A stretch of 64,000 nucleotides of DNA from an uncultured Psychrobacter sp. (lineage in GTDB: Bacteria; Pseudomonadota; Gammaproteobacteria; Pseudomonadales; Moraxellaceae): the NCBI RefSeq assembly GCF_947488565.1, contig NZ_CANKZC010000002.1:62001-126000 (forward strand), in the 5' to 3' direction. Both the position numbers and the translations under genes were made by a program. Shown here piece after piece: positions 1 to 8,493 of the stretch. The notes below the pieces were generated by a model, which saw nothing but the letters and a program-made list of their open reading frames with translations, did no database searches and was not told the origin of the DNA. Every line of letters starts with the position of its first letter. The stretch's first letter is position 1.

Positions 1-467
1 AACCCCATGTCTGGTACTAATCCCCACTTGGCTTCCATAATGGACAGTTTGCAATCAGGATGACTAATGCGCACATCGCACGCCAGAGCCAGCTGTAATC
101 CCGCACCAATGCAATACCCTTCTAATACAGCAATCACAGGAACTGGTACTTCGCGCCAGACCAAGCAGACCTGCTGAAATAGGCTTTGGTTAGGTTTAAT
201 TAATTCCCAAAAAGCGTACGCTTGATTTTTGGGGTGATTCAAATCACCCAAATCTATACCAGCACAAAACGTCCCTTCAGCACCATTAAGAATGACAGCA
301 CGTAACGTCTTATCCTTACTAATATGTCTAGCAACAGCGATAAGCTCATTAACCACTTGAAAACTCATGGCGTTCTTTTTTTGAGGACGATTTATAGTAA
401 CAGTGGCAATATTTTCGGTTACGCTAACTTGTAGGGTTTTATATTGATAAGCGGCGATAGCATGCAT
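1..467 (-). CDS. Crotonase-superfamily protein (enoyl-CoA hydratase/isomerase-like), partial
   Basis: The first ~155 codons are present; the C-terminal part runs off the left edge. The start is the ATG whose complement lies at 465-467 and gives MHAIAAYQYKTLQ. Crotonase hallmarks are visible: an N-terminal TVTINRPQKKNAMS segment, the oxyanion-hole stretch GTFCAGIDLGDL, and a second block EGYCIGAGLQLALACDVRI followed by MEAKWGLVPDMG. Family members hydrate, isomerise or hydrolyse acyl-CoA thioesters in the cytoplasm; which reaction applies here cannot be told from the N-terminal half. It lies 206 bp downstream of the sensor kinase on the same strand. It is distinct from the liuC-type hydratase at 62.4-63.2 kb. 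Confidence 0.85.
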   Translation of the reverse strand, partial: MHAIAAYQYKTLQVSVTENIATVTINRPQKKNAMSFQVVNELIAVARHISKDKTLRAVILNGAEGTFCAGIDLGDLNHPKNQAYAFWELIKPNQSLFQQVCLVWREVPVPVIAVLEGYCIGAGLQLALACDVRISHPDCKLSIMEAKWGLVPDMG

Positions 468-673
468 AACAATCCTTAATAAGCAGTTTGGATGATAAGT
501 TGATGTTCGTTTTAGCAGTTATATTTTATTAATCTTAACAGGCTTATATCTGCTACAGCACGCGAATAACTGACTGCAGAGGTATCAATACTTTATTGGC
601 CATATCGTTTTATAATATCTGACGCATTACTTTAGCGACAGTTGACCAGATAGTTGTTTTGACGACAGCCACA

Positions 674-3600
674 CTAGATCATCTTCCAAGTCATATCATT
701 TTCGCTTAAGCGATGATAGTTCAGTTGCGGATATGGTGATAGATCGAGCGCCTGCAGATTGTTGAGCGCAAGCAATAAGTCCTCATAGTACGGCTTGAGC
801 ATGGCAAACTGCACCGGCGTAGTATGTTGAACATTTAATAGACACTTATCTTCCAAGTCTTGGCTGGCTTTACGCAGTTGCGGGACACCAGTATAGCGAC
901 TGGCACCCAAAATGCGGTGTGCAACTTGCGCCAGCATATTTCGATCACGCGCTTGCCACGCTTGAGCCAAGGCTTCTTTTTCATCCGCTATAGTATCGAT
1001 CATCATAATAATGAGCTTAGCAGCCAAATCCGGCTTGTTTGCCGAACGTGTCAGCGCATCTTGCCAGTCCAATATCTCCATCCCAACGATGCTGTTACTT
1101 TTTGAGCCATGATCCTGTTGTGCTTGCTCGTCTTGTTCAATGAGAGTATCTTGATGTGGCCGATCTTGATATTGTAAGCTTTGATAACGAGGCTGAGTCG
1201 CCCGTTGGGGCTCTCGCCTATACTCATCGCGAGGGTGAATATCTCGCATATAATCATCACGGATTTTTTTTAGAGATAGTGGACGTCGCACAGTTTTATC
1301 TACAGATGGGCTTTTGATTTTAGTATTGTCTACGTCATTGGACGCCATGCTATGGGTAGCGTCAGTAGACGCAACTGGTAATAAATGCTGCGACGTTGAT
1401 GTACGCCCTAACCATTTTTGTAGCACTTGTAACAATTGCGGTTGGCTAATTGGTTTGCCAACGTAGTCATCAATACCACTTGCAAGTAGCTTATCGCGCT
1501 CATCAGACAATCCGTGAGCCGTTAGTGCAATAATAGGAATGTGGCTATCGCCAACCTCTATTTTACGGATTTGCTGCGCCGCTTCACGACCCGACATACG
1601 CGGCATTTGAATATCCATAAAAATAAGATCGATGCTGTCTTTATCTTCTGGGTTGTTTTTTAAATGGGCCAACGAATTTTCTTCGGTATCTATATCTATG
1701 GTTGAGGCAGTATTGGCCGACACCTTATGGGTTTGCGCGCGAGCTTGAGCTTTTGATATCTGTGTTTTGTTGGATAAGCTTTGTTGCGACGATTTAGCAT
1801 TTTTTATATTTTTAGCCTGCTGTTTACTGATCAATTCGATGGCATCAAAGCCACTATTGGCAGTGATGACATGGATACCAAGCTCACTAAGAAGCGCATC
1901 TAATACTAAAAGGTTGGGCAGATGATCGTCTACTGCCAGCACAGTTATGCCATGCCAGCGCGGTGCTTGCGCTGCGACCGGTTCGCTTTTCTTTTGAGTG
2001 TCGAGCATGGCATATAACTGCCTCTTATCCAACGGCTCATATAAGACATTGGCATGATAGCGGTTCAATAATGCTTGGTCAGCAGCAACTTGATAGCCGA
2101 ACACAGCAAGCTTGCCTTGATAGTGCAAACGAATTTGCTTGAGCAATGCTGTCATGTCGTCTTGTGTGTCGTTGTCGACGATTACCCAGTCCCAATAATT
2201 GCCATGCTCTTTTAATGACTCAAGCACACCAGGTAACGAGTTGGCTTGAGTAAGTTTGATAGGCAGGACTTGCAGGCTAGCTTTTAGGACTTGTCTTGAC
2301 GCAATGTGATTGATCCAGACCAATACATTGAACTCATCATTCGCACTAGCCAGTGGCGCAAGTACTGGTAAGGCTATGGTTTGACCAGTGGCAGCTTCCA
2401 ATACATCGATATGAGTTGGCATACGAAACCAAAACGTCGCGCCTTGATTGGCTATATTTTCTTGTGCATTGTCATAAAACCCAATATCACCGCCCATAAG
2501 GCGTGTCAGTTGTTTGGATATGACAAGGCCCAATCCTGTTCCACCATACTGACGCGTGATAGAAGGATCACCTTGGCTAAAGCTTTGAAACAGCATCTTT
2601 TGGTCTGCAAGAGATATCCCTTTGCCACTATCTTGAACGCTAATCATCAGATGATTATCGCGATGATCATCTAAGCTTACGCGCACCACGACATCACCGC
2701 TATCGGTGAACTTAATGGCATTACCGACAAGATTGGTTAAAACTTGTTTGAGACGTAGGGCATCACCCACGATTCGCATCGGCACATCGTTATAAAATAG
2801 TACGGCCATTCGCAGACCTTTCTCTGCCGATACAGGAGAGAGCATATCGACCACGTCATAAATGGTGTCATAAAGATCAAACTCGTGACGATCAAGCACC
2901 AACTTGCCTGCTTCAATTTTAGAGAAGTCCAACACATCATTGACCAATGCCAGCAGATGTGCAGACGATTTACGAATCGTATGCACGTATAAGTCTTGTT
3001 CAGGATTGAGCTCACCGTGACGCGCCAGCAAATTAATAAATCCATCAATACTGTTTAGCGGCGTGCGCAGCTCGTGACTGATATTGGCTAAGAATGCAGA
3101 CTTAGCCTGACTGGTTGAGATGGCATCATCACGAGCATTTCTGATAGAAATGTTTTGCATCTCCATCTCATCAAAAGCCAGGCGTAGATCGTCCTCGGTT
3201 TGTTCTGCATGGTCTTTTAAATCCTGAAAGCTACTGTGCAAGCGCCGTAACGTCTTAACCAAGTCTTGTTGTAATAAGTTTAACTCTCCATCAGACTCAA
3301 CCGGAATAGGCTTGTATAGATTGTCCACATGAGTACGCTGTAGTTGCAAACGCAGCTCATAAATAGGCGCAATCCAGCGTTTGGCATAAATATTGAGACT
3401 TAATAGCAAAATTAAAATCGTAAAAAGACCGGTAATAACGAGCGCCATCGCGATACGGTAACGCGCAATGTAAAGTGGCTCGTTGTCCATATCGACAAGC
3501 AACCACAATCTGTGCCCTTCAAAATTACCCAATACAGTGCCATAAGCTGTACCGATAGGCGTCGATTGCTGGGACAAAAAACTTTGTGATGCATCGATTA

Positions 3601-4228
3601 GAGGCCAACTTTCGCTCACACCATAACCGACTGTTGCAAGTACTTGATTATTTTCATTGATAATGGCAATGCGTTGTACATGCTGCTCCGACTGCATACG
3701 GCTGAGTCTATCGCGAATCGATACCAATGTGGCCATCGCCCCTTGAGGAGCATCGGCTGTCTCGTTGAGACTTTCATCAATAACTGTAGCAGACGATAGA
3801 CGAGAGGTGGACATACCTCCCAGCGCTTCTTCTGACAGTACCGTACTACTCAATCGTCCACCACGGGCACTAATATAATGGTCCGAATGTACTTGCGACA
3901 ACGGCAGATACTCAGGTCGGATATTGTTTTCAAGTGCTGCTTGGCTGGCTGCCGCCATCTCATCAATCATATCCTGCGAATTTTTTTCATTGGCTTTTGA
4001 CTGCTGACGTTCTTGCACTAACAATGCAGGAATCAGCTCAGTAACCATAGGTTTGTAACGAATCAACACCGCCTCAGCTAACGCTTCTTGTTCTGACTCA
4101 CTGGCACGCATCGTCTCATGAAAAACAAGAATACCGCCGACTGCTGCTAACACACAAATCGGTAAAAACACCAAGATGATCAACTGACCATAGGCGCTAC
4201 TGGTATCAAAGCGTTTTTTGTATGCCAT
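674..4228 (-). CDS. gacS: Hybrid sensor histidine kinase, GacS/BarA type
   Basis: Membrane-bound tripartite kinase of 1184 aa. Order of parts: first membrane helix at about residues 14-36, a periplasmic sensor region, second helix at about 257-280 followed by a HAMP-like linker, a HisKA domain with phospho-acceptor His in ANISHELRTPLNS (about residue 386), an HATPase domain with N-box LTNLVGNAIKF (about 505), a degenerate receiver-like stretch, a receiver domain (VDDHLPN near 765 and phospho-acceptor Asp in MDIQMPRMSG near 870), and a C-terminal Hpt domain with AHRILGAS (about 1102). In this family the phosphate passes His-Asp-His to a GacA/UvrY regulator that drives Csr small RNAs; no regulator gene is in the window. 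The receiver carries a ~60-residue hydrophilic insertion between the early acidic pair and the acceptor Asp. It is divergent from cysM. Confidence 0.9.
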   Translation of the reverse strand: MAYKKRFDTSSAYGQLIILVFLPICVLAAVGGILVFHETMRASESEQEALAEAVLIRYKPMVTELIPALLVQERQQSKANEKNSQDMIDEMAAASQAALENNIRPEYLPLSQVHSDHYISARGGRLSSTVLSEEALGGMSTSRLSSATVIDESLNETADAPQGAMATLVSIRDRLSRMQSEQHVQRIAIINENNQVLATVGYGVSESWPLIDASQSFLSQQSTPIGTAYGTVLGNFEGHRLWLLVDMDNEPLYIARYRIAMALVITGLFTILILLLSLNIYAKRWIAPIYELRLQLQRTHVDNLYKPIPVESDGELNLLQQDLVKTLRRLHSSFQDLKDHAEQTEDDLRLAFDEMEMQNISIRNARDDAISTSQAKSAFLANISHELRTPLNSIDGFINLLARHGELNPEQDLYVHTIRKSSAHLLALVNDVLDFSKIEAGKLVLDRHEFDLYDTIYDVVDMLSPVSAEKGLRMAVLFYNDVPMRIVGDALRLKQVLTNLVGNAIKFTDSGDVVVRVSLDDHRDNHLMISVQDSGKGISLADQKMLFQSFSQGDPSITRQYGGTGLGLVISKQLTRLMGGDIGFYDNAQENIANQGATFWFRMPTHIDVLEAATGQTIALPVLAPLASANDEFNVLVWINHIASRQVLKASLQVLPIKLTQANSLPGVLESLKEHGNYWDWVIVDNDTQDDMTALLKQIRLHYQGKLAVFGYQVAADQALLNRYHANVLYEPLDKRQLYAMLDTQKKSEPVAAQAPRWHGITVLAVDDHLPNLLVLDALLSELGIHVITANSGFDAIELISKQQAKNIKNAKSSQQSLSNKTQISKAQARAQTHKVSANTASTIDIDTEENSLAHLKNNPEDKDSIDLIFMDIQMPRMSGREAAQQIRKIEVGDSHIPIIALTAHGLSDERDKLLASGIDDYVGKPISQPQLLQVLQKWLGRTSTSQHLLPVASTDATHSMASNDVDNTKIKSPSVDKTVRRPLSLKKIRDDYMRDIHPRDEYRREPQRATQPRYQSLQYQDRPHQDTLIEQDEQAQQDHGSKSNSIVGMEILDWQDALTRSANKPDLAAKLIIMMIDTIADEKEALAQAWQARDRNMLAQVAHRILGASRYTGVPQLRKASQDLEDKCLLNVQHTTPVQFAMLKPYYEDLLLALNNLQALDLSPYPQLNYHRLSENDMTWKMI

Positions 4229-4684
4229 GTTAAAACTTATCCCTACAGGTTTCTGTGCTCTCTATCAATAACCACTATAAATGATTTTATTCAGCCATCA
4301 ACATATTAAATATTTTCGTTATTTTAGCAGCATTTAGAAGTGTCGGTATCATCTTGGCCATTCATATCAACTTATCAGAAATATCAACAATTATTTTATA
4401 CTGTTATGACTATCCGCTGTCCTCATACTTAGATACCCAACAGACTCTAGTTGACTGACTTTTTAATCTTATTCATTTACCAAAATATCTTGATGCTATC
4501 AGCGTAGCTAAAAACAAAATGATATAATGATGCCATTTTCAATTTGTCATAACTTTCGGTTATAGTCGATACCAAATAAAATGATTACACGACATTATGA
4601 GATGTGACCAGTACAAAATTGACTAGAACAAAGATTAGAACCGTATTTACGATACTATTATTCCAAAATAGACAAAGGTGCCCT
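4229..4684. promoter_or_regulatory. Divergent gacS/cysM intergenic region
   Basis: AT-rich gap of 456 bp between divergently transcribed genes, so it must hold both promoters. A TATAAT hexamer on the plus strand at 4523-4528 is a plausible -10 for cysM, but I see no convincing -35 at the right spacing. An open stretch in frame with cysM starts at a GTG at 4604, but it has no ribosome binding site and reads as non-coding. No repeat or RNA gene recognised. Confidence 0.4.
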
Positions 4685-5650
4685 ATGTCCTCCACCACTA
4701 CGCCAAACGCCAATTTTATCAATCAAGTTACCGAACTTGCTGATTGTGTTGGCCAAACGCCACTCGTAAAATTACATCGTTTGCCTGTAGAAGAAAGTAT
4801 TACCAATGGAGCGACGTTGCTGGCAAAGCTCGAAGGTAATAATCCTGCAGGCTCTGTAAAAGATCGCCCTGCTTTTAATATGATTTATCAAGCAGAACAG
4901 CGCGGAGATATTCAGCCTGGTGACACTTTGATTGAAGCAACCAGCGGCAATACTGGCATTGCCTTAGCCATGGTTGCCGCAATGCGCGGCTATCCGATGA
5001 CTTTGTTAATGCCAACAAACTCAACTCAAGAGCGTAAAGACGCTATGAAAGCTTATGGCGCAACCTTAATCGAAGTCGATGAAGGGATGGAGGCTGCACG
5101 TGATATGGCGTTACAGATGCAGGCTGATGGTCAGGGGGTTGTGCTTGATCAATTTAATAATATTGATAATAAGCAAGCACATTATTTGACGACAGGCCCT
5201 GAACTGTGGGCGCAGACTGAAGGCAAAATTACCCACTTTATAAGCTCAATGGGCACCACAGGCACCATTACAGGCGTATCGCAATACCTTAAAGAACAAA
5301 ACCCAGCGATCAAAGTTATCGGCCTGCAACCTGATGAAAAGGCGTCTATCGCCGGTATTCGCCGCTGGCCTGCAGCTTATATGCCAGGTATCTTTGAGGC
5401 AGATTTAGTCGATGAAATCATGGATATTGACCAACATATCGCTGAAATCTATATGCGCAAACTGGCGAAGACTGAAGGTATCTTTGCTGGTGTCTCATCA
5501 GGCGCAGCAGCGTGGGCGGCTATACAAGTTGCTAAAGAGAACCCTGATGCTGTTATTGCCTTTATTGTCTGTGATCGCGGTGATCGCTATCTATCAACTG
5601 GTCTATACAATGTCGATGACACTCCTATCGATGATAATACTCAGTCGTAA
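4685..5650 (+). CDS. cysM: Cysteine synthase B (O-acetylserine sulfhydrylase B)
   Basis: PLP enzyme making cysteine from O-acetylserine and sulfide or thiosulfate, cytoplasmic. About 321 aa from the ATG at 4685, which sits behind an AAAGGTG ribosome site; the in-frame GTG at 4604 would add 27 residues unlike the family. Visible motifs are the PLP-lysine segment NNPAGSVKDRPAF, the substrate loop EATSGNTGIALA, the glycine-rich phosphate loop SSMGTTGTITGVS, and the C-terminal GIFAGVSSGAAAW. The NNPAGSVKDRPA form, and RRWPAAYMPGIF, fit CysM better than CysK. The next gene starts 41 bp downstream in the same direction. Confidence 0.95.
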   Translation: MSSTTTPNANFINQVTELADCVGQTPLVKLHRLPVEESITNGATLLAKLEGNNPAGSVKDRPAFNMIYQAEQRGDIQPGDTLIEATSGNTGIALAMVAAMRGYPMTLLMPTNSTQERKDAMKAYGATLIEVDEGMEAARDMALQMQADGQGVVLDQFNNIDNKQAHYLTTGPELWAQTEGKITHFISSMGTTGTITGVSQYLKEQNPAIKVIGLQPDEKASIAGIRRWPAAYMPGIFEADLVDEIMDIDQHIAEIYMRKLAKTEGIFAGVSSGAAAWAAIQVAKENPDAVIAFIVCDRGDRYLSTGLYNVDDTPIDDNTQS

Positions 5651-5691
5651 TATCTGACCAATGCTTGCACAATAAGTAACTAGGACTATTT

Positions 5692-6516
5692 ATGTCACAT
5701 GCCCTACCTGTTAATCCTGTACTGGTCTTTGATATTGAGACTGTGGCGGATACGGATGCTGCACGTCGTATTTATCCAAAACTGGCCGACCTAAACGACG
5801 CTGATGCGCTCAGTGCCTTGACTGCCATTCGGATCCAAGAAGCTGGCCATGACTTTATGCGCTTACCATTACAGCGTATCGTGTGCATCTCAGCGCTATA
5901 CGTCAAAGATGGGCAGTTTTCTTTATTTTCTTTGACAGCAGATAAGTTTAGCGAAAAAGATATCCTTGCCAAGTTTTTTCGCGCTTTTAACGATATTGAA
6001 ACCTTGCCACAACTGATTAGCTGGAATGGTTCAGGCTTTGATATACCCGTACTTATTTACCGCGCTATGCAGTATGATCTGTCTGCGCCATGGCTGTTTG
6101 AAGAAGGCGAGCGTATCAAAAACATGCGTTTTGATAACTACGTTAATCGCTTTCAAACCAAGCATCTAGATTTGATGGACAGATTTAGCCAATATGGTGC
6201 GAGTCGACGTGAAGCGATGGATGTGGTTGCAAGCCTGTATGGCCTACCTGGTAAGACCGATGTAGATGGCAGTATGGTAGGCGCCCTAGTTAACGATAAT
6301 GATTGGCAAACACTATCGATCTATTGCGAATCTGATGTCATGAATACATGGCTGATATATCTACGCTGGCTGCGTCTAACCGGTAAGCTGTCGTCTCCGT
6401 CTTATAATCATTGGCAACAACAAAGCCGTGACTATTTAGCAAACTTTACTCAAGCAGATGGTCAAGCGCGCCATCATGAGTTTCTTGCCGATTGGATATC
6501 CGTACCTGAACCATAA
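5692..6516 (+). CDS. PolB-related 3'-5' exonuclease-like protein
   Basis: Protein of 274 aa resembling the predicted exonuclease family related to the proofreading domain of DNA polymerase B. ExoI-type acidic residues appear in VFDIETVAD at the N-terminus, ISWNGSGFDIPVL in the middle (the usual NG-FD block), and YCESDVMNTWLIYLR near residue 220, together forming the metal-binding DEDD set. It is a stand-alone exonuclease domain with no polymerase part. Its biological role is not established. It lies between cysM and rlmD in the same direction, with TAGGA seven bases before the ATG. Confidence 0.85.
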   Translation: MSHALPVNPVLVFDIETVADTDAARRIYPKLADLNDADALSALTAIRIQEAGHDFMRLPLQRIVCISALYVKDGQFSLFSLTADKFSEKDILAKFFRAFNDIETLPQLISWNGSGFDIPVLIYRAMQYDLSAPWLFEEGERIKNMRFDNYVNRFQTKHLDLMDRFSQYGASRREAMDVVASLYGLPGKTDVDGSMVGALVNDNDWQTLSIYCESDVMNTWLIYLRWLRLTGKLSSPSYNHWQQQSRDYLANFTQADGQARHHEFLADWISVPEP

Positions 6517-6587
6517 AAGACCAGACGCAGTATTATCGACAATAGCACCTACTCTCATTTTTAGTTATTTATTATTAAGGCAGGTTT

Positions 6588-8129
6588 ATGCAACCCACCG
6601 ATTCAAAAACGTCTACAGCACCTGATACTATGTCACAAGCCAACGATACCCAAACGATCACTATCCCGCCCAATAAGAAAAAATCTAAACCATCATCCAA
6701 GACGCGTCGACGTCTAAAAGAGGCAGAGCCACTTCCCTTCAATATTGATGGATTGTCACACGATGGGCGCGGGGTTGCCGTATATGGTAATGGCTTTGAT
6801 GAAAAGAAGGGACATGTAGCAGACAAGCATGGCAAAAAAGTTTTCGTCAGCTTTGCTTTACCGGGTGAAAGTGCTTTGGTCAAACTAACCAATAGTCGTG
6901 CCAGCTTTGAAGAGGGAGACGCGATTGATATCACAGCCAACCCAAATCCTGAACGTGCTGTACCGCCCTGCCCGCATTTTGGCGTTTGCGGTGGGTGCAG
7001 CTTACAGCACTGGCAGCCAGATGGCCAAATCAACTTTAAGCAATCAGTACTTGCTGAGATGCTTATACATCAAGCCAATGCTGAGCCAGAAAACTGGCTT
7101 GCACCGATAGTTGGTGATCGTCTCGGCTATCGTACCAAAGCACGACTTGGCGTACGCTATGTTGCCAAAAAAGAAACTGCATTGGTCGGCTTTCGTGAAC
7201 GCTCAAGTAACTTTTTGGCCGAATTAAACGAGTGTCATATTTTAGATCCACGTATTGGCTTTGAGATTGAAAACCTAAAAGCACTTATGAGTACACTTGA
7301 GAGCCGCGACAAGATTGCTCAGCTAGAGCTAGCAATGGGTGAATACCTACCAGAGCTACCTGATGGCGATCAGCCTGTTGCCCTTATCGTACGTCATCTG
7401 GCTCCATTATCAGACTCTGATATCGAAAAGCTTAAAGCGTTTTTTGCAGCGCGTCATTGGCAGCTATATTTACAATCTAAAGGCGCTGATAGTATCCAAC
7501 GCGTTGCCTTGACTGACAAAGATGATCTGAGCCAACAATTTGGACGTTTATATTACCAACTGCCAGAATATGACCTTACTTTTGAGTTTATTCCAACTGA
7601 CTTTACGCAAGTAAACCTTTCTGTCAATCGTCAGATGACCAAGCTTGCTTGCGATTTGTTAGATCTAAAAGCAGGCGAGCGGGTACTCGACTTGTTTAGT
7701 GGTTTAGGTAATTTTAGTTTGCCATTAGCCCGCCTCGTTGGTGAAACTGGCGCAGTGGTAGGCGTAGAAGGTAGCGACGCAATGACAGCACGCTCAGCAG
7801 ACAATGCACGTCGTAACGGTATTCACAATACCAAGTTTTATAATCAAGATTTGACTCACGACTGTACTGATAAACCTTGGGCTAACGAAGGTTTTGATGC
7901 GCTCCTCATTGATCCGCCACGTTCTGGCGCTTGGGAAATCATGCAATACTTGCCTAAATTTAATGCCAAGCGGATTGTCTACGTCTCTTGTAATCCTGCT
8001 ACCCTTGCACGTGATACAAAAGCTTTGTTAGAGCAAGGCTACCGTCTCACCCATGCTGGAGTAATGGACATGTTCTGTCATACGGGTCATGTCGAATCCA
8101 TTGCGCGCTTTGAGAAAATAACGACTTAA
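6588..8129 (+). CDS. rlmD: 23S rRNA (uracil-1939-C5)-methyltransferase RlmD
   Basis: SAM-dependent enzyme that makes m5U1939 in 23S rRNA (formerly RumA). 513 aa, about 80 longer than E. coli RlmD, mainly because of a basic N-terminal tail (residues 1-48, rich in K/T/S). A TRAM-like beta domain covers about 50-115. The 4Fe-4S cysteines begin in [15 protein letters not shown] (near 125-140). The methyltransferase fold is marked by [16 protein letters not shown] (about 368) and the catalytic-cysteine motif [11 protein letters not shown] (about 466), followed by the FCHTGHVE segment. An AAGGCAGG site precedes the start. relA follows after 364 bp. Confidence 0.95.
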   Translation: MQPTDSKTSTAPDTMSQANDTQTITIPPNKKKSKPSSKTRRRLKEAEPLPFNIDGLSHDGRGVAVYGNGFDEKKGHVADKHGKKVFVSFALPGESALVKLTNSRASFEEGDAIDITANPNPERAVPPCPHFGVCGGCSLQHWQPDGQINFKQSVLAEMLIHQANAEPENWLAPIVGDRLGYRTKARLGVRYVAKKETALVGFRERSSNFLAELNECHILDPRIGFEIENLKALMSTLESRDKIAQLELAMGEYLPELPDGDQPVALIVRHLAPLSDSDIEKLKAFFAARHWQLYLQSKGADSIQRVALTDKDDLSQQFGRLYYQLPEYDLTFEFIPTDFTQVNLSVNRQMTKLACDLLDLKAGERVLDLFSGLGNFSLPLARLVGETGAVVGVEGSDAMTARSADNARRNGIHNTKFYNQDLTHDCTDKPWANEGFDALLIDPPRSGAWEIMQYLPKFNAKRIVYVSCNPATLARDTKALLEQGYRLTHAGVMDMFCHTGHVESIARFEKITT

Positions 8130-8493
8130 TTTTTATTGATTGTGTTATTGGGCTTTTTACTGATTTAACTTGAACTGTTTTGCACAAATGAAATTTCGTC
8201 AGAATACCGTTACGCTTGTATGCATTATCACTACAGAGCCTTGCTTGAATTAGCTTTCTAAAGTGACATAATAATACCCATACAAGCTGTATGTGTTTAT
8301 CTACACATTGTGCATATTTGCGCTTATCGTCTTAAAATACTGGGCATAAACTCTTTATAACAGCTGCTAAAAAATGGATTTTTGTAGCTGTGTTGATCAT
8401 ATCTGATAATCATGAATTATGGGGTAGATCAAGCGTTTTTGCATAGCAGGTAAGAGGATAAGAAATTTTGAAAATAGCTAAGAGGAGTCGGCT
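8130..8493 (+). promoter_or_regulatory. relA upstream region with several hairpins
   Basis: Non-coding gap of 364 bp. I see no T-tailed terminator for rlmD. Local inverted repeats are present: CATAC/GTATG around 8279-8293, and ACAGCT (8360-8365) with AGCTGT (8386-8391) whose arms extend imperfectly to about 14 bp. relA has a strong ribosome site (AAGAGGAG, ending about 8 bases before the ATG). These hairpins may fold in the relA leader, but whether they regulate is untested. Confidence 0.35.

Noticed and set aside
4604..4684. Upstream extension of cysM from a GTG at 4604
   Set aside because: No ribosome site, and the 27 extra residues (including a basic, Leu/Phe stretch) do not fit CysM; the ATG at 4685 has AAAGGTG upstream.
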